Shown here in pieces: positions 27,338 through 36,937 of a stretch of 64,000 nucleotides of DNA. Origin of the DNA: Tritrichomonas musculus (lineage: Eukaryota > Parabasalia > Tritrichomonadida > Tritrichomonadidae). A model generated the notes under the pieces. That model searched no databases. It was given only the letters and a program-made list of their open reading frames with translations, and was not told the DNA's origin. Numbering within the stretch: the first letter of the stretch is position 1; the number at the start of each line of letters is the position of its first letter. The stretch spans positions 1,550,001 to 1,614,000 of the forward strand of contig JAPFFF010000006.1 in the NCBI GenBank assembly GCA_039105265.1. The letters run 5' to 3'. The translations under genes and the position numbers were made by a program.

Positions 27338-29818
27338 TTATTCTGTGTTTCCTATTATCGAAAGATTTGGGACAATGTTAATAAAATCTTGTAGCAAATC
27401 AGAATGAGAATTGTTCTTTGTTAACTTAAGATCAAATATGAGAGGCGATTTCTTTAACTTTTCAGAATCAGGATTATCATCTTTTCTGTATATTTTTCCT
27501 TTAATACTTTTCTTGAATTTATCTAAGCTTGAACTTTTATCAATCGATGTAACGAAAATAGCAGTGTATAACATTTTAGAGAGTTGTTGAATAAGATTAA
27601 TATCTTCTGAGTCATGCGAAGGTGAAATACAATATAAACACATGAAAAGTTTATTGCTTGGGTCACAGACCGATGATGTTCTGTCTTTGACAAAGTTTAA
27701 CATTTCCTCATAATCAACATTTTCGTCATCTTTAATATGGTAAACAGATATGCTTTTTCCATGAATACGCGTACATAAAAAGTATTGATTTTCACATTCT
27801 ATTGGCGATGTATTTTGTTCTGTAAACAATGCTTTAAGAAATGGTGAAACAGAATTCTTACTACCAAAAATAATAATGTTGATATGAATTACTTGATTCT
27901 TGAGAGCTTCAATACAAATTGGAGTAAGATCAATTGGCAAAAGCTTAGCCATAGATGATGGATCAACAGTACTTGATCTGTCTCTAACTCTTAATGAGGA
28001 AGGTCTAGGCTTTTCATTATCACCACCGTCGTCGTCATCATCAAGATTACTCTTCCTTTTCTTATGCTTCTTTGTTTGTGGGGTATATTCTGTTGCAAAT
28101 TTCTTTCGGATTGAGCTATTTTTTTTATCAAGAGGAATATCAGATTCTTTCTTTTTGTGATGTTTTGAAATTTTATCGTTATTGTTGTCATTACTGTTAT
28201 CAACATTATTGTTTAGAGCTTCAAAAGCTTTACTAAAGAAGTACGATGATAATTGGAAGTCCTGAGGGAATGGTGATTTACCTTCTTTGAAATTAGCAGC
28301 AAGTTCAAATAAGTCTTGAGATGAACTTTTACTATTAATGATATCTTTAACTTCAGAAGAAAGTTGCTCAATGAGATCGTCGTCATTAACCAAAACAAGC
28401 TGACCTTGTGAAGAATAATATGAAATCCCTGCTAGGCTTAGGGTGATTTTTTCTTCCTCATTATCGTTACTCTTATCTTCCTGGATTTTTTCAGGAGCTT
28501 CTTCTTCTTGTATTTTTTCAGGAGCTTCTTCTTCTTGTATTTTTTCAGGAGCTTCTTCTTCTTGTATTTTTTCTGGAACTTCATCTTCCTGGATTTTTTC
28601 TGGAGCTTCTTCTTCTTGGATTTTTTCTGGAACTTCATCTTCATGAATTTTTTCCTGATTATCATTGCTTTCTTGATTTTTTTGAAGTCTATCCATAGAA
28701 ATCGAATACATTCTATAGAATTTTAATGCTTGGTCTTTATCAACTGGAAACATACCTTTACCATCATAAAATCCTTCTGCTGCTTCTTTCATTTTTTGAA
28801 CATCACCTTTATTCGCTTGATTTACAATAGTTTGAACTTCTGGGTCCAAGCAAAGTGAATCTTTATCTTCTTGTAATGAATTGAGATATGCATTATACTC
28901 ATCAAGATCCACATCTGAAATTAAAAATTCTGGTTTCGATAAGCATTCAAATATTTCGCTAAATGTTGGCCTTTCCATATCGCATTTATCCCAACATTTA
29001 CACACAAGCTCCTGAAGTAATGGATTAACACCTGGTGGAAACTCTGGTCTTTTTCCTTCAACAATTTGCTTTTGAAATCTAAAAATATTTTGAAAATCTT
29101 TTGGATTATATGGTAAATTCAAGGTAATAACTTCATAAGCTAGGATGCCAAAAGCATAAACATCAACTGAGTTTGTGAAATCACCTTCTTGAAACATTTC
29201 TGGAGCCATATACATTTGGGTACCTGTACCACTTATGGTTTGCTTGTTATCATATTGAATTTTGGAAAGGCCAAAGTCAGTTATTTTTGGATGAAGATCA
29301 TCATTGAGCAAAACATTTTCTGGCTTTAAATCACGATGAATAATATGCTTTGAATGAAGATACTTCATTCCAAAAGCAGTCCCAGCGAGAGCAATCATAC
29401 GCTTTGTAGGAGTCCATTTGACACACTTTTTTTTCTTTTGAATTCTTTCTAGCTTTGATCGTATTGATCCACCTGATGCTTTCTCTAGAATGACTGTTGG
29501 ATTTTTGATTAGCCTAGTGTCATTTTCATAATCGACTTCACCATCACCATCAAAACGTGGACTAAATGAAAAACCTTTCAATCCAATTGTACAAGGATTA
29601 TTGACTTTACTAAGAATCATTAGCTCTCGGATATAGTTCTTTTCTTCCACATGATCTTTAAATTGCTCTTTACCAACTTTTGCAACATATTCGTTATCAT
29701 CTTGATCTTTAACAAGATAAACATTTGCATAACCACCAGATCCTATTGGCTTATCACTAACAATCTTTAACATAGAGGTATCAAGAACGAAAGTATCGAT
29801 TCCTCTTTCAATCGACAT
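27338..29818 (-). CDS. Protein kinase with Sel1-like units and a GTPase-like C-terminal domain
   Basis: An 826-residue Ser/Thr or dual-specificity kinase, TKL-like. Residues 15-300 form the kinase domain: Gly loop GSGGYANVY, VAKVG lysine, HRDLKPENVLL, DFGLSK and the APE motif (MYMAPEMF). Residues about 330-375 and 505-540 resemble Sel1 half-repeats (AAEGFYDGKGMFPVDKDQAL). Residues about 400-465 are seven copies of the 9-residue unit EKIQEEEAP. A basic stretch (KKHKKRK) precedes a C-terminal domain of about 180 residues that starts INIIIFGSKNS, like the first strand and loop of a small GTPase but without the GKS signature, and has a VTSIDK segment where NKxD would be. The gene diverges from the RCC1-like gene with a 210-bp gap. 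Host gene; substrate unknown. Confidence 0.85.
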   Translation of the reverse strand: MSIERGIDTFVLDTSMLKIVSDKPIGSGGYANVYLVKDQDDNEYVAKVGKEQFKDHVEEKNYIRELMILSKVNNPCTIGLKGFSFSPRFDGDGEVDYENDTRLIKNPTVILEKASGGSIRSKLERIQKKKKCVKWTPTKRMIALAGTAFGMKYLHSKHIIHRDLKPENVLLNDDLHPKITDFGLSKIQYDNKQTISGTGTQMYMAPEMFQEGDFTNSVDVYAFGILAYEVITLNLPYNPKDFQNIFRFQKQIVEGKRPEFPPGVNPLLQELVCKCWDKCDMERPTFSEIFECLSKPEFLISDVDLDEYNAYLNSLQEDKDSLCLDPEVQTIVNQANKGDVQKMKEAAEGFYDGKGMFPVDKDQALKFYRMYSISMDRLQKNQESNDNQEKIHEDEVPEKIQEEEAPEKIQEDEVPEKIQEEEAPEKIQEEEAPEKIQEEEAPEKIQEDKSNDNEEEKITLSLAGISYYSSQGQLVLVNDDDLIEQLSSEVKDIINSKSSSQDLFELAANFKEGKSPFPQDFQLSSYFFSKAFEALNNNVDNSNDNNNDKISKHHKKKESDIPLDKKNSSIRKKFATEYTPQTKKHKKRKSNLDDDDDGGDNEKPRPSSLRVRDRSSTVDPSSMAKLLPIDLTPICIEALKNQVIHINIIIFGSKNSVSPFLKALFTEQNTSPIECENQYFLCTRIHGKSISVYHIKDDENVDYEEMLNFVKDRTSSVCDPSNKLFMCLYCISPSHDSEDINLIQQLSKMLYTAIFVTSIDKSSSLDKFKKSIKGKIYRKDDNPDSEKLKKSPLIFDLKLTKNNSHSDLLQDFINIVPNLSIIGNTE
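28490..28665 (-). repeat. 27-bp coding minisatellite in the kinase gene
   Basis: About seven units of 27 bp encode EKIQEEEAP or EKIQEDEVP, forming a charged helical spacer between kinase and C-terminal domain. The two unit types alternate in part, showing past duplication of a two-unit block. Confidence 0.9.
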
Positions 29819-30028
29819 TTGAATAATAATAACTCACTTCATGTCAAAAGCGGTTGATCACTCTCAAAAATTCATTTAAACAAATAAACTTTCAATTTAA
29901 TCTTATAGAATAAAAGATCAATTGAATCTCTATGGTCAAAATCTTAAATTCAAATTTGAAATGATAGACTTTTTTTAAATGCTCTAATTCCTCAAAAATC
30001 TCAACGTTTTTTTTGTAACAGATATTTT

Positions 30029-31102
30029 ATGACATTATATTGCGGCGGATTTAATGCATCAAACCAACTTGGCTGCATTTCAGACAAAAATTTACCATAT
30101 AAAATGGATGTTCCAGTTGATGGCTTAAGATGTTTAACAAATGGCGAAGACCACTCAATATTAGTATATAACAATGGTTCAGTATATGCTGTTGGTGATG
30201 ATGAAGATTTTACAATAGGCACACCTAATCGTACTCTATACCTATCCCCAGAAAAAATAGATTCTATTATTTCAAAAGAAAAAATAATTTATGCTCATTC
30301 TGGCTCGTTTTATAGTTCATATTTGACTGAATCAGGAAAAATTATAATTTGCTCTTTAAAACAAAAAGAAAATCCAATTACATTTGCACCAGAAAATCCA
30401 ATAATCCATCTTTCAGGATGTGGAAGAAGTCCAGTTGCCATTGATTCAAAAGGAAATGCTTACATATTTAAAGACGATCCGTCTATAGAACCAGAATACA
30501 TTTCATATTTTGATAAACCAATATATGATATTTGCCAAACCGACGCTTTTACGGCTTGCATTGATATCGATGGATGCGCTCTTGGAAATGGTATATTAAA
30601 TAATGGAAATCATGAATTTGTCAAAATCGAAGCTTTAAAAAATAAAAAGATCAAACAAATCTCAGCATGCGAAATACATGCGATATTTGTTACAGATGAT
30701 AATAATGCATTTATTTTTAGCGATATATATAATGAAGAAATGGACGATATAGGTTTCCATGACTTAGTTGATGTATTTTGTGATTCAATAGAAGACGATG
30801 ACCCAAATAAAGATATCCTCAAAGATAATTTAATTAAGACATTTAGAAATAATATAGCTCAGGTTGCAACAGGTTGCACACACGCTCTAATCTTAACTTG
30901 TGATCAAAAACTTTTTTGCTATGGCTATAACAATGATGGCGCTCTTCTTATTGACAAAGAATCATGCGCTGATTTACCAAAAGAAATTAAAATCGAAGGA
31001 CAAATTTCATCTATATTATGCGGCCCTCTTCAATCTTTTGTTCTTGTTAACCATGAACCTTTAGCACATGCCGGTGCTATTCATTTTAATATTTGTAAAT
31101 AA
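30029..31102 (+). CDS. RCC1-like beta-propeller protein
   Basis: A 357-residue protein made of degenerate RCC1 repeats: CGGFNASNQLGCI at the N-terminus, DHSILVYNNGSVYAVGDDED, CTHALILTCDQKLFCYGYN near residue 300, and SSILCGPLQSFVLV near the end. RCC1 propellers act as Ran exchange factors or as general interaction platforms. The length is near that of a single propeller with nothing attached, but the repeats are too diverged to claim Ran activity. The start is the first ATG after the divergent kinase gene. Trichomonads have many such proteins. Confidence 0.75.
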   Translation: MTLYCGGFNASNQLGCISDKNLPYKMDVPVDGLRCLTNGEDHSILVYNNGSVYAVGDDEDFTIGTPNRTLYLSPEKIDSIISKEKIIYAHSGSFYSSYLTESGKIIICSLKQKENPITFAPENPIIHLSGCGRSPVAIDSKGNAYIFKDDPSIEPEYISYFDKPIYDICQTDAFTACIDIDGCALGNGILNNGNHEFVKIEALKNKKIKQISACEIHAIFVTDDNNAFIFSDIYNEEMDDIGFHDLVDVFCDSIEDDDPNKDILKDNLIKTFRNNIAQVATGCTHALILTCDQKLFCYGYNNDGALLIDKESCADLPKEIKIEGQISSILCGPLQSFVLVNHEPLAHAGAIHFNICK

Positions 31103-31188
31103 TTATACTAGTTTATTATATTTCATTTCATTTCTTTTTTTTTATTTGAAAAGTTTTGAAAAATTTGAGTGAATTATAAATTTCATTG

Positions 31189-32367
31189 ATGAATGTTTCG
31201 TTTTCTTGTATTCTTGATCTTCAAACCAATTTATTAAATCTTACACCAGAAAATTATAATGAAGTCTTCAACAAAATTTTGAGTATTGAAGGATTTAATT
31301 CCAATAAATTGTTATTGTTACAAATTATTAATTCAATAAAATCTATTTTTAAAATCAACGATGAAAAGTCAGAATTGAGTATGAAGCTAATCTTAGATTT
31401 ATTTCCTTATCTGAAAAATAGTATTTCAAACGAATGGATATTTCATTTATTCCCCTTTCAAGATTTCAAGACAATTATGTTTAATTTAATTAAAGCAGGA
31501 TTTATTTCAATAGATTTTTTAAAGAGTAAATATTCACGCGGATCAATAGAATATGATTATTATATTGATCCTAGAGATGATGATTTGAAGATTAAAGGAA
31601 TTAATAACAATGAAATCACAGTAGCTATTAGATCTGATGACTTAATCAAGTTTCAAGAAATTATGGAAAAGTCCAATCTAAATCTGAACTCAAATATTGA
31701 ATATTCGCCTTTTGAAAAATTTAAATACATTAATTCCAGACCTTTTATTATTGAATTCACAGCATTTTTTGGCTCAATCAATGTATTTAAGTTTTTATGG
31801 TTGAGAAAAGTTCGAATTACACCGAATTTACCAAAATATGCCGTTGCTGGAGGTAATTGCGAAATTATACATATGATTGAAGAAGTGAACGCATCATTTG
31901 ACGGATGCCTGGAAGTTGCAATTGAATTTTTTCAAACTGACCTAATCAAATATATTCATAAAAGTTTAAGTTATGAATTTACGACGAGCTGTTTGATTTC
32001 ATCAATCATCAATTACAATATAAAATATTTTTTAAAAATAATTAAATTAAATAAAAACATAAATGAACTTTCCAAATATGGTTTTGGAAATAAAATATCC
32101 GCACTCCATGCAGCTTCTGAAAATGGCCTGATTGATATTGTTCAATTTTTATGTTCAATACCAGGAATTGATGTAAATATAACAACTCCTAATTTATTGA
32201 TAACACCTTTACACATGGCTGCCGGAAATGGCCATTTAGATGTTGTTAAATATCTTTGCGGGTTAGAAGGAATAAAGATTAATGCTGAACAGTGCATTTT
32301 TATAAATTTTTATGCTCATCGAATTATATATTTATTTTTCGTTATGGAATTTTATCTTTTGATTTAA
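31189..32367 (+). CDS. DUF3447/ankyrin repeat protein with a disrupted C-terminus
   Basis: A 392-residue protein of the trichomonad DUF3447-ankyrin family. Residues 1-280 are the DUF3447-like region; EFTAFFGSINVFKFL also occurs in near form in the MULE fusion at 302. Two ankyrin repeats follow (SALHAASENGLIDIVQFL and TPLHMAAGNGHLDVVKYL). After INAEQ the frame turns into unrelated hydrophobic residues and ends. The ATG at 31189 follows an in-frame TTG and is the natural start. Proteins of this family usually continue with more repeats, and a matching out-of-frame piece lies just downstream, so the gene looks damaged at its 3' end. It may still make a short protein. Confidence 0.75.
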   Translation: MNVSFSCILDLQTNLLNLTPENYNEVFNKILSIEGFNSNKLLLLQIINSIKSIFKINDEKSELSMKLILDLFPYLKNSISNEWIFHLFPFQDFKTIMFNLIKAGFISIDFLKSKYSRGSIEYDYYIDPRDDDLKIKGINNNEITVAIRSDDLIKFQEIMEKSNLNLNSNIEYSPFEKFKYINSRPFIIEFTAFFGSINVFKFLWLRKVRITPNLPKYAVAGGNCEIIHMIEEVNASFDGCLEVAIEFFQTDLIKYIHKSLSYEFTTSCLISSIINYNIKYFLKIIKLNKNINELSKYGFGNKISALHAASENGLIDIVQFLCSIPGIDVNITTPNLLITPLHMAAGNGHLDVVKYLCGLEGIKINAEQCIFINFYAHRIIYLFFVMEFYLLI

Positions 32368-32371
32368 TTAT

Positions 32372-32461
32372 ACACCTTTGAAAATGGCTATTATGAATGA
32401 ACAAAAAGAAACTGTTGCATATCTGAAAAGTATTGGAGCGAGGCTCTCCTTTTATTATTAA
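32372..32461 (+). pseudogene. Out-of-frame ankyrin repeat tail of the preceding gene
   Basis: Reads TPLKMAIMNEQKETVAYLKS then IGARLSFYY and a stop, a clear ankyrin repeat end, in a different frame from the gene at 31189. It is preceded by a stop in its own frame. No trichomonad-type intron signals (GTATGT start, ACACACAG end) bridge the gap, so a mutation rather than splicing is the likely cause. Confidence 0.7.
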
Positions 32462-32827
32462 AAAGAGCTATAAGCTTGTTTTAGATGCTTATTATTCATA
32501 TATCTAAAAGTAGTCGTTCTAGTTTTTGCATATATTTGCATTATTTTCAATACAATTCATACAATTTCAATTTTCCCAACCAAATCATTTAATTCAAAGA
32601 AAATTTCTCAAAAACACGCAAAAAATAAGATTGTACGTCTATCAAAATATATTTTGACGTATATTACAGTATTTATCATTCTTCTCTAATCACTTTGAAT
32701 TGCCTTTTTTAATCTTTTGAAATAACAAATGCATGCAATACATATAAATATAATCATTTCCTTTTTTAATACCAGAATTTATAAGGTAAATTTATTTTTA
32801 TTTCCTATTCAAAAAAATTTTCCAAAA
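32462..32827. other. AT-rich spacer
   Basis: No gene, repeat or RNA recognised between the ankyrin gene remnant and the 3' end of the convergent kinase gene. Confidence 0.6.
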
Positions 32828-33946
32828 TCACGTTTTTATTGGTGGAAAGAAAATTGTTTTTTTGATTTCTTTTAAATCTTTAGTACATCTTAATTGAGAG
32901 TCTTTCTTTTCTTCCACATTTTCATCATCAAGATTAAAGTTTAGTGCCCAATTATTATTATCAATTTCATGCATGTTACGCTTTCTAATCCTAAAGGCTG
33001 GATTTTTTTTAGGGCTTACATGAGCAAAAATCGAAGATTTGTCAATCCTGAATTTTGGTTTTTTCAAATTTGAAGAAGGACTATAAATTGTTTTTGAGTT
33101 ACTTTTTCGAATACATGGAAATCCGAATCCAGCAATCCAAGGATGCTGAAAACATTCATCAATAGTCATTCTTTTATGCGGATCAGCTTTTAACAATGAT
33201 GATATAAATGATTGACAATTCGTTGAAAGAAAAGATGGCAACATGTAATTTTCAGATTCCATCGTTTTGAATAACTTTTTTGTATCTTTAACCTCCCAAG
33301 GAATCATATTTGTGACCATCGAATATACAATTACACCCAATGCCCATAAATCACATTTTTTTGGATCATAAAAGGAACTAATAAAACATTCTGGAGAAAT
33401 ATAACCCATTGATCCGCAAAAATTTGAAACCATTGGACTATCAACTTTTGTTGATAATCCAAAATCAGCAATCTTAATATTTCCAAATTTGTCAAATAAA
33501 ATATTTTCTGGTTTTAAATCCCTATGGGCAATATTAAGTGAATGCATATATGAGATAGCTTCTAATATCATTTTTGTTAATCTTGAGGCATGCGGCTCAC
33601 GTAATGGTCCTGTATTAGATAACATGACAAATAAATCACCATTTGGACAGTATTCCATTATATAATAAAGATTATTATCATCTTGAAAATAATCAATCAA
33701 ATTAACTATAAATGGATGTGATAGTTCCTTCCAAACTAACAATTCGTTCCGAATAAGATATTCAACATCTAGTTTGGTAACCACTGTCTTTTGAATTACT
33801 TTACATGCAAAATATTCATCATTTTCATCATTATGGATAAGAAACACAGATGAAAAAGATCCTTTCCCTATACATCCACGAAATGAATATTGCTTAATCT
33901 TCTCTGGAAGTATGATTTCTTCGTTTTGGATATCATTTTGATTCAT
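32828..33946 (-). CDS. CAMK/AMPK-like serine/threonine protein kinase
   Basis: A 372-residue kinase. The domain spans about residues 18-275: GKGSFSSVF, ACKVIQK, HRDLKPENILF, ADFGLSTKV, then SPECF in place of APE, and ends at DECFQHPWIAG, the typical end of CAMK-group kinases. The GSMGYISPE activation segment resembles SNF1/AMPK-type kinases (FCGS). The 95-residue tail is basic and Ser-rich, with KKPKFRIDKS and KNPAFRIRKR as paired similar segments, and has no UBA or CaM-binding motif I can name. A TCATTA initiator-like motif sits 8-13 bases before the ATG. All catalytic residues are present, so it should be active. Confidence 0.85.
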   Translation of the reverse strand: MNQNDIQNEEIILPEKIKQYSFRGCIGKGSFSSVFLIHNDENDEYFACKVIQKTVVTKLDVEYLIRNELLVWKELSHPFIVNLIDYFQDDNNLYYIMEYCPNGDLFVMLSNTGPLREPHASRLTKMILEAISYMHSLNIAHRDLKPENILFDKFGNIKIADFGLSTKVDSPMVSNFCGSMGYISPECFISSFYDPKKCDLWALGVIVYSMVTNMIPWEVKDTKKLFKTMESENYMLPSFLSTNCQSFISSLLKADPHKRMTIDECFQHPWIAGFGFPCIRKSNSKTIYSPSSNLKKPKFRIDKSSIFAHVSPKKNPAFRIRKRNMHEIDNNNWALNFNLDDENVEEKKDSQLRCTKDLKEIKKTIFFPPIKT

Positions 33947-33953
33947 GTTTTAT

Positions 33954-33959
33954 TAATGA
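33954..33959 (-). promoter_or_regulatory. Initiator-like TCATTA before the CAMK-like gene
   Basis: TCATTA fits the trichomonad initiator TCAYTW and lies 8 bases upstream of the ATG, within the usual distance for these short 5' leaders. Confidence 0.45.
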
Positions 33960-34419
33960 AATGTTTTTATTTTAACGTATCTTTTTGATTTTAGTCTATT
34001 CAAATATGATGTCTTTTGATTCAATTTTTTATATTTTTGAGGATAGTTTTTCTTGAGAAATCGTTATTTAATAAAACTTTGATATTGAAATACCCAACAT
34101 ATTTAGCCAATATAATGATTTTATTTATATTCATTAAGCTTTCCTATTTCTTGAAGAATTATACACAATATATTTTTTTTTTTTCATCTAATATTTTTAA
34201 TTTTGCTTATGACTTTGAAATGGTCTTCGCTGTACTATTCTCAGGAAATCTTATTTTGATGGAAAGACTAATAAGAACATGATTAAATTTGTTGAATTTT
34301 ATATAAAACGTTTTTTTATTTGAAAAAGTGAAAAAATAGTTAACAGTTTTTGATACTTTTCAATAACAATTATTCTTTATAAAAAAAATTGATATAATAA
34401 AAAAAATAAGGAACAATTC
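33960..34419. other. AT-rich spacer
   Basis: No supportable gene. An 88-codon hydrophobic frame exists but has no homology I recognise and looks like AT-rich chance. It contains the 3' end region of the acyl-CoA synthetase gene. Confidence 0.6.
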
Positions 34420-36408
34420 CTAATGCAATACCTTGAGCTTATTATCCATTTCATCAAGCTCTTTCTGATAAACTTGTTGAATCTTAAATCGACAAAGTTT
34501 CAAAGATGGAGTACTCATTCCGTTCTGGGTTGTAAATGGCTCTCTTGTTAATTTAACAGCTTTAATTCTTTCAAAACCATTTAATTTTTCTTTTGTAGCA
34601 AGGTCATTGAATCTTTGGAGGATAATATCTTCATTAATGGTACTTGGTGCATTCTTTTCGATAACAACAATTGCAGTCAAATAACGTGCATTCATACCGG
34701 CATGAATATAAACCTGATCCACATTTTCAGCTCTTTCATAAATTTCAGTAATTCGTGGAATTGCGATATATTCACCTTGACTTAATTTAACCAATTCTTT
34801 ACACCTAGAAACAATCATTAATTGATGTGTTTTGTTAAGTTCAAAAATGTCACCAGTTGAAAACCAGCCATTTTTATCGAGAACTTTATTCGTGGCTTCA
34901 TCATCTTTATAATATCCTGCGAAAATTGATGGACCTCGAAGCAATAACTCGCCTTTCAAATCTTTAGAATAATAACCTTGATCAGGGAGATCACGAAGTT
35001 TACCTTCAGTGCATGGAAGAAGGACTCCGACATTTCCACTCATACAATCAGAATAAACTTGAGCACAAGTTGATGCCGTTGTTTCCGTAAGTCCATAACC
35101 TTGAATAAATTGAAGTCGACATGCAATCCGTATCCATTGTTGTTGTGATTCTGAAAGTGATGCACCTCCACAAACTAAAAGTTTCATATTACCACCAAGA
35201 GCTTCTTGAACAGAATCAAAAACATGATCAAGAAGTGGAATACGTTTTATTCGAAGATAGCGAAGGCAAAAATCTTTGATTCCGAAGGCAGTATGGAAAA
35301 CACAACGTTTGAAGAAGCTTTGCTGCTTGATTTTATCTTGAATACCATTCATAATTCGTTCATAAACTCGAGTAACTCCAGTGAAGACTGTTGGATGAAA
35401 CATCTTGACTTCGTCCAATAAACGTGGAATTGAACCTGAATAGAAAACAACTGTTCCAATAACTTTAAGAGCAACAACATGCATAACTGCTTCATAAACA
35501 TGCGCCATTGGAAGGTACGAAACATATCTATCATCATGACTGAATTGATAACAATAAGTGTAGAAACTAGCTGCTGTTGCTATGAAATTAGAATGTGTCA
35601 AAATACATCCTTTTGGCTTGCCTGTAGTACCACTTGTATACATTATGCTAGCTGGGGTATCAGCTTTTGGCGGACGATGTGGAAAACGATCAGAAAACTT
35701 AAGAAGATCTTCAAATTTTTCTATAATAAACTTCTTTTGACCATTTGAATCAAGATTTGAGTTTAATGCAACAGCTTCTTTTGCATTTTGCTCCCCTTCA
35801 ATATGTCCGTACTGTCCAACTTGGTAAGGTTGTTCCACATTATCAAATACAACTAGATTTGTAGCGCATGAAGTGTTGGGGTTAACATTTTTAATGAAGT
35901 CAGTAAGTTTTGATGAAACAATAAATATGTATTTAAGATCAGCATGATTAATAATGTAATTAATATTATCCCAGCCAAATGTATCATATATTGGCACAGG
36001 AATGTATCCAAAAGCATAGCAAGTTTCTTGAATGATAATCCATTCAGTTCGATTGTAAGAAAGAATTCCAACATGCGATCCAAATTCAAGCCTACGTGAA
36101 ATAAGGCATGAACCTAGAGCATCACTATATTCACCAACATCTTTTCGACTAACAAAGTGAAAACTATTTAGCCATTCACCTTTTTCTTTATCATAGTCAC
36201 GCATTCCATAATAAGGATTATCTGGCGCAATTGCTTTGGTGTGCTCAAATAATTCATAGATTGTTGAGATATTTGGAGTGTCAGAAAAACGAGAAACAAG
36301 GTGCTCCGTATTAAATTGAAGTTGTTTTATCGACGGAGACATAATAATAGGTGACTCACCAGGAGCTCCTGGCGTGTCAGAAATCACATTTGATAAGTCA
36401 GATCCCAT
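34420..36408 (-). CDS. Long-chain acyl-CoA synthetase (AMP-binding)
   Basis: A 662-residue enzyme that activates fatty acids to acyl-CoA through an acyl-AMP intermediate. The AMP-binding P-loop is YTSGTTGKPKGCILTHSN near residue 260, the adenine motif GYGLTETTAS near 440, and the hinge and C-terminal lysine region GWFSTGDIFELN followed by SRCKELVKLSQGEYIAIPRI, the long-chain (ACSL) form of the motif. Length matches ACSL proteins. No signal peptide or clear membrane helix; ACSL proteins are usually membrane-associated. Trichomonads scavenge host lipids, so it likely feeds imported fatty acids into phospholipid remodelling. No obvious initiator motif before its ATG. Confidence 0.92.
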   Translation of the reverse strand: MGSDLSNVISDTPGAPGESPIIMSPSIKQLQFNTEHLVSRFSDTPNISTIYELFEHTKAIAPDNPYYGMRDYDKEKGEWLNSFHFVSRKDVGEYSDALGSCLISRRLEFGSHVGILSYNRTEWIIIQETCYAFGYIPVPIYDTFGWDNINYIINHADLKYIFIVSSKLTDFIKNVNPNTSCATNLVVFDNVEQPYQVGQYGHIEGEQNAKEAVALNSNLDSNGQKKFIIEKFEDLLKFSDRFPHRPPKADTPASIMYTSGTTGKPKGCILTHSNFIATAASFYTYCYQFSHDDRYVSYLPMAHVYEAVMHVVALKVIGTVVFYSGSIPRLLDEVKMFHPTVFTGVTRVYERIMNGIQDKIKQQSFFKRCVFHTAFGIKDFCLRYLRIKRIPLLDHVFDSVQEALGGNMKLLVCGGASLSESQQQWIRIACRLQFIQGYGLTETTASTCAQVYSDCMSGNVGVLLPCTEGKLRDLPDQGYYSKDLKGELLLRGPSIFAGYYKDDEATNKVLDKNGWFSTGDIFELNKTHQLMIVSRCKELVKLSQGEYIAIPRITEIYERAENVDQVYIHAGMNARYLTAIVVIEKNAPSTINEDIILQRFNDLATKEKLNGFERIKAVKLTREPFTTQNGMSTPSLKLCRFKIQQVYQKELDEMDNKLKVLH

Positions 36409-36937
36409 CTTGAATTTTTTATAATTTCACAATTTTTAACATTCAAAAATTTGAATAATTCAATCAAAATTTGATCGCAGTGTAAAAAACATAGTGAAAA
36501 TAAATTGATATTAAATATATGCATGTTATTAATAAAATCTTAAAACATTATAATTTTTAATTTATTTAAATTGACTTTTATTTGTATTATAATAAGGAAA
36601 TGTACTAAAATTTGAAACAAATGAATTATATTTATTTTAAACATTTAATTATTTGTTAATATAATCGGTCATCTATTTCAAAATTTCTGAAAATATTTCA
36701 ATTGAAGATTAATCTGATTTTGTTTTTAATATTTTTCAATAAATATTCATGTCCAAATACTGCATTCTCTTTTATTTCGTTTATCTTATCACATACTAAT
36801 CAATAAAATCTACCAAAAATAAATTATCAACCACCAATAAAAAAAACGAGTTAACCAAATACTACATAACGGATATATGAAGCTTAAATTTTGGTCTCAA
36901 CGATAACATTTTCAAAATAATTGTGAGCGAATACAAA
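36409..36937. other. Divergent AT-rich intergenic region
   Basis: About 530 bp between the divergent acyl-CoA synthetase gene and the coiled-coil gene. No repeat or RNA gene seen. It must hold both promoters. Confidence 0.6.

Noticed and set aside
28443-28726. Plus-strand frames of Ser/Phe-rich repeats opposite the kinase spacer
   Set aside because: Antisense shadow of the EKIQEEEAP minisatellite.
32286-32371. Possible intron joining the ankyrin gene to its downstream repeat
   Set aside because: No GTATGT-type donor and no ACTAACACACAG-type acceptor, the signals expected in trichomonads.
34016-34282. 88-codon hydrophobic frame between kinase and acyl-CoA synthetase genes
   Set aside because: Composition is that expected from AT-rich spacer read in frame (Phe, Ile, Leu, Asn); no homology.
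36923-36937. GTG-initiated five-codon extension of the coiled-coil gene
   Set aside because: Non-ATG start without support; the ATG at 36938 is the natural start.
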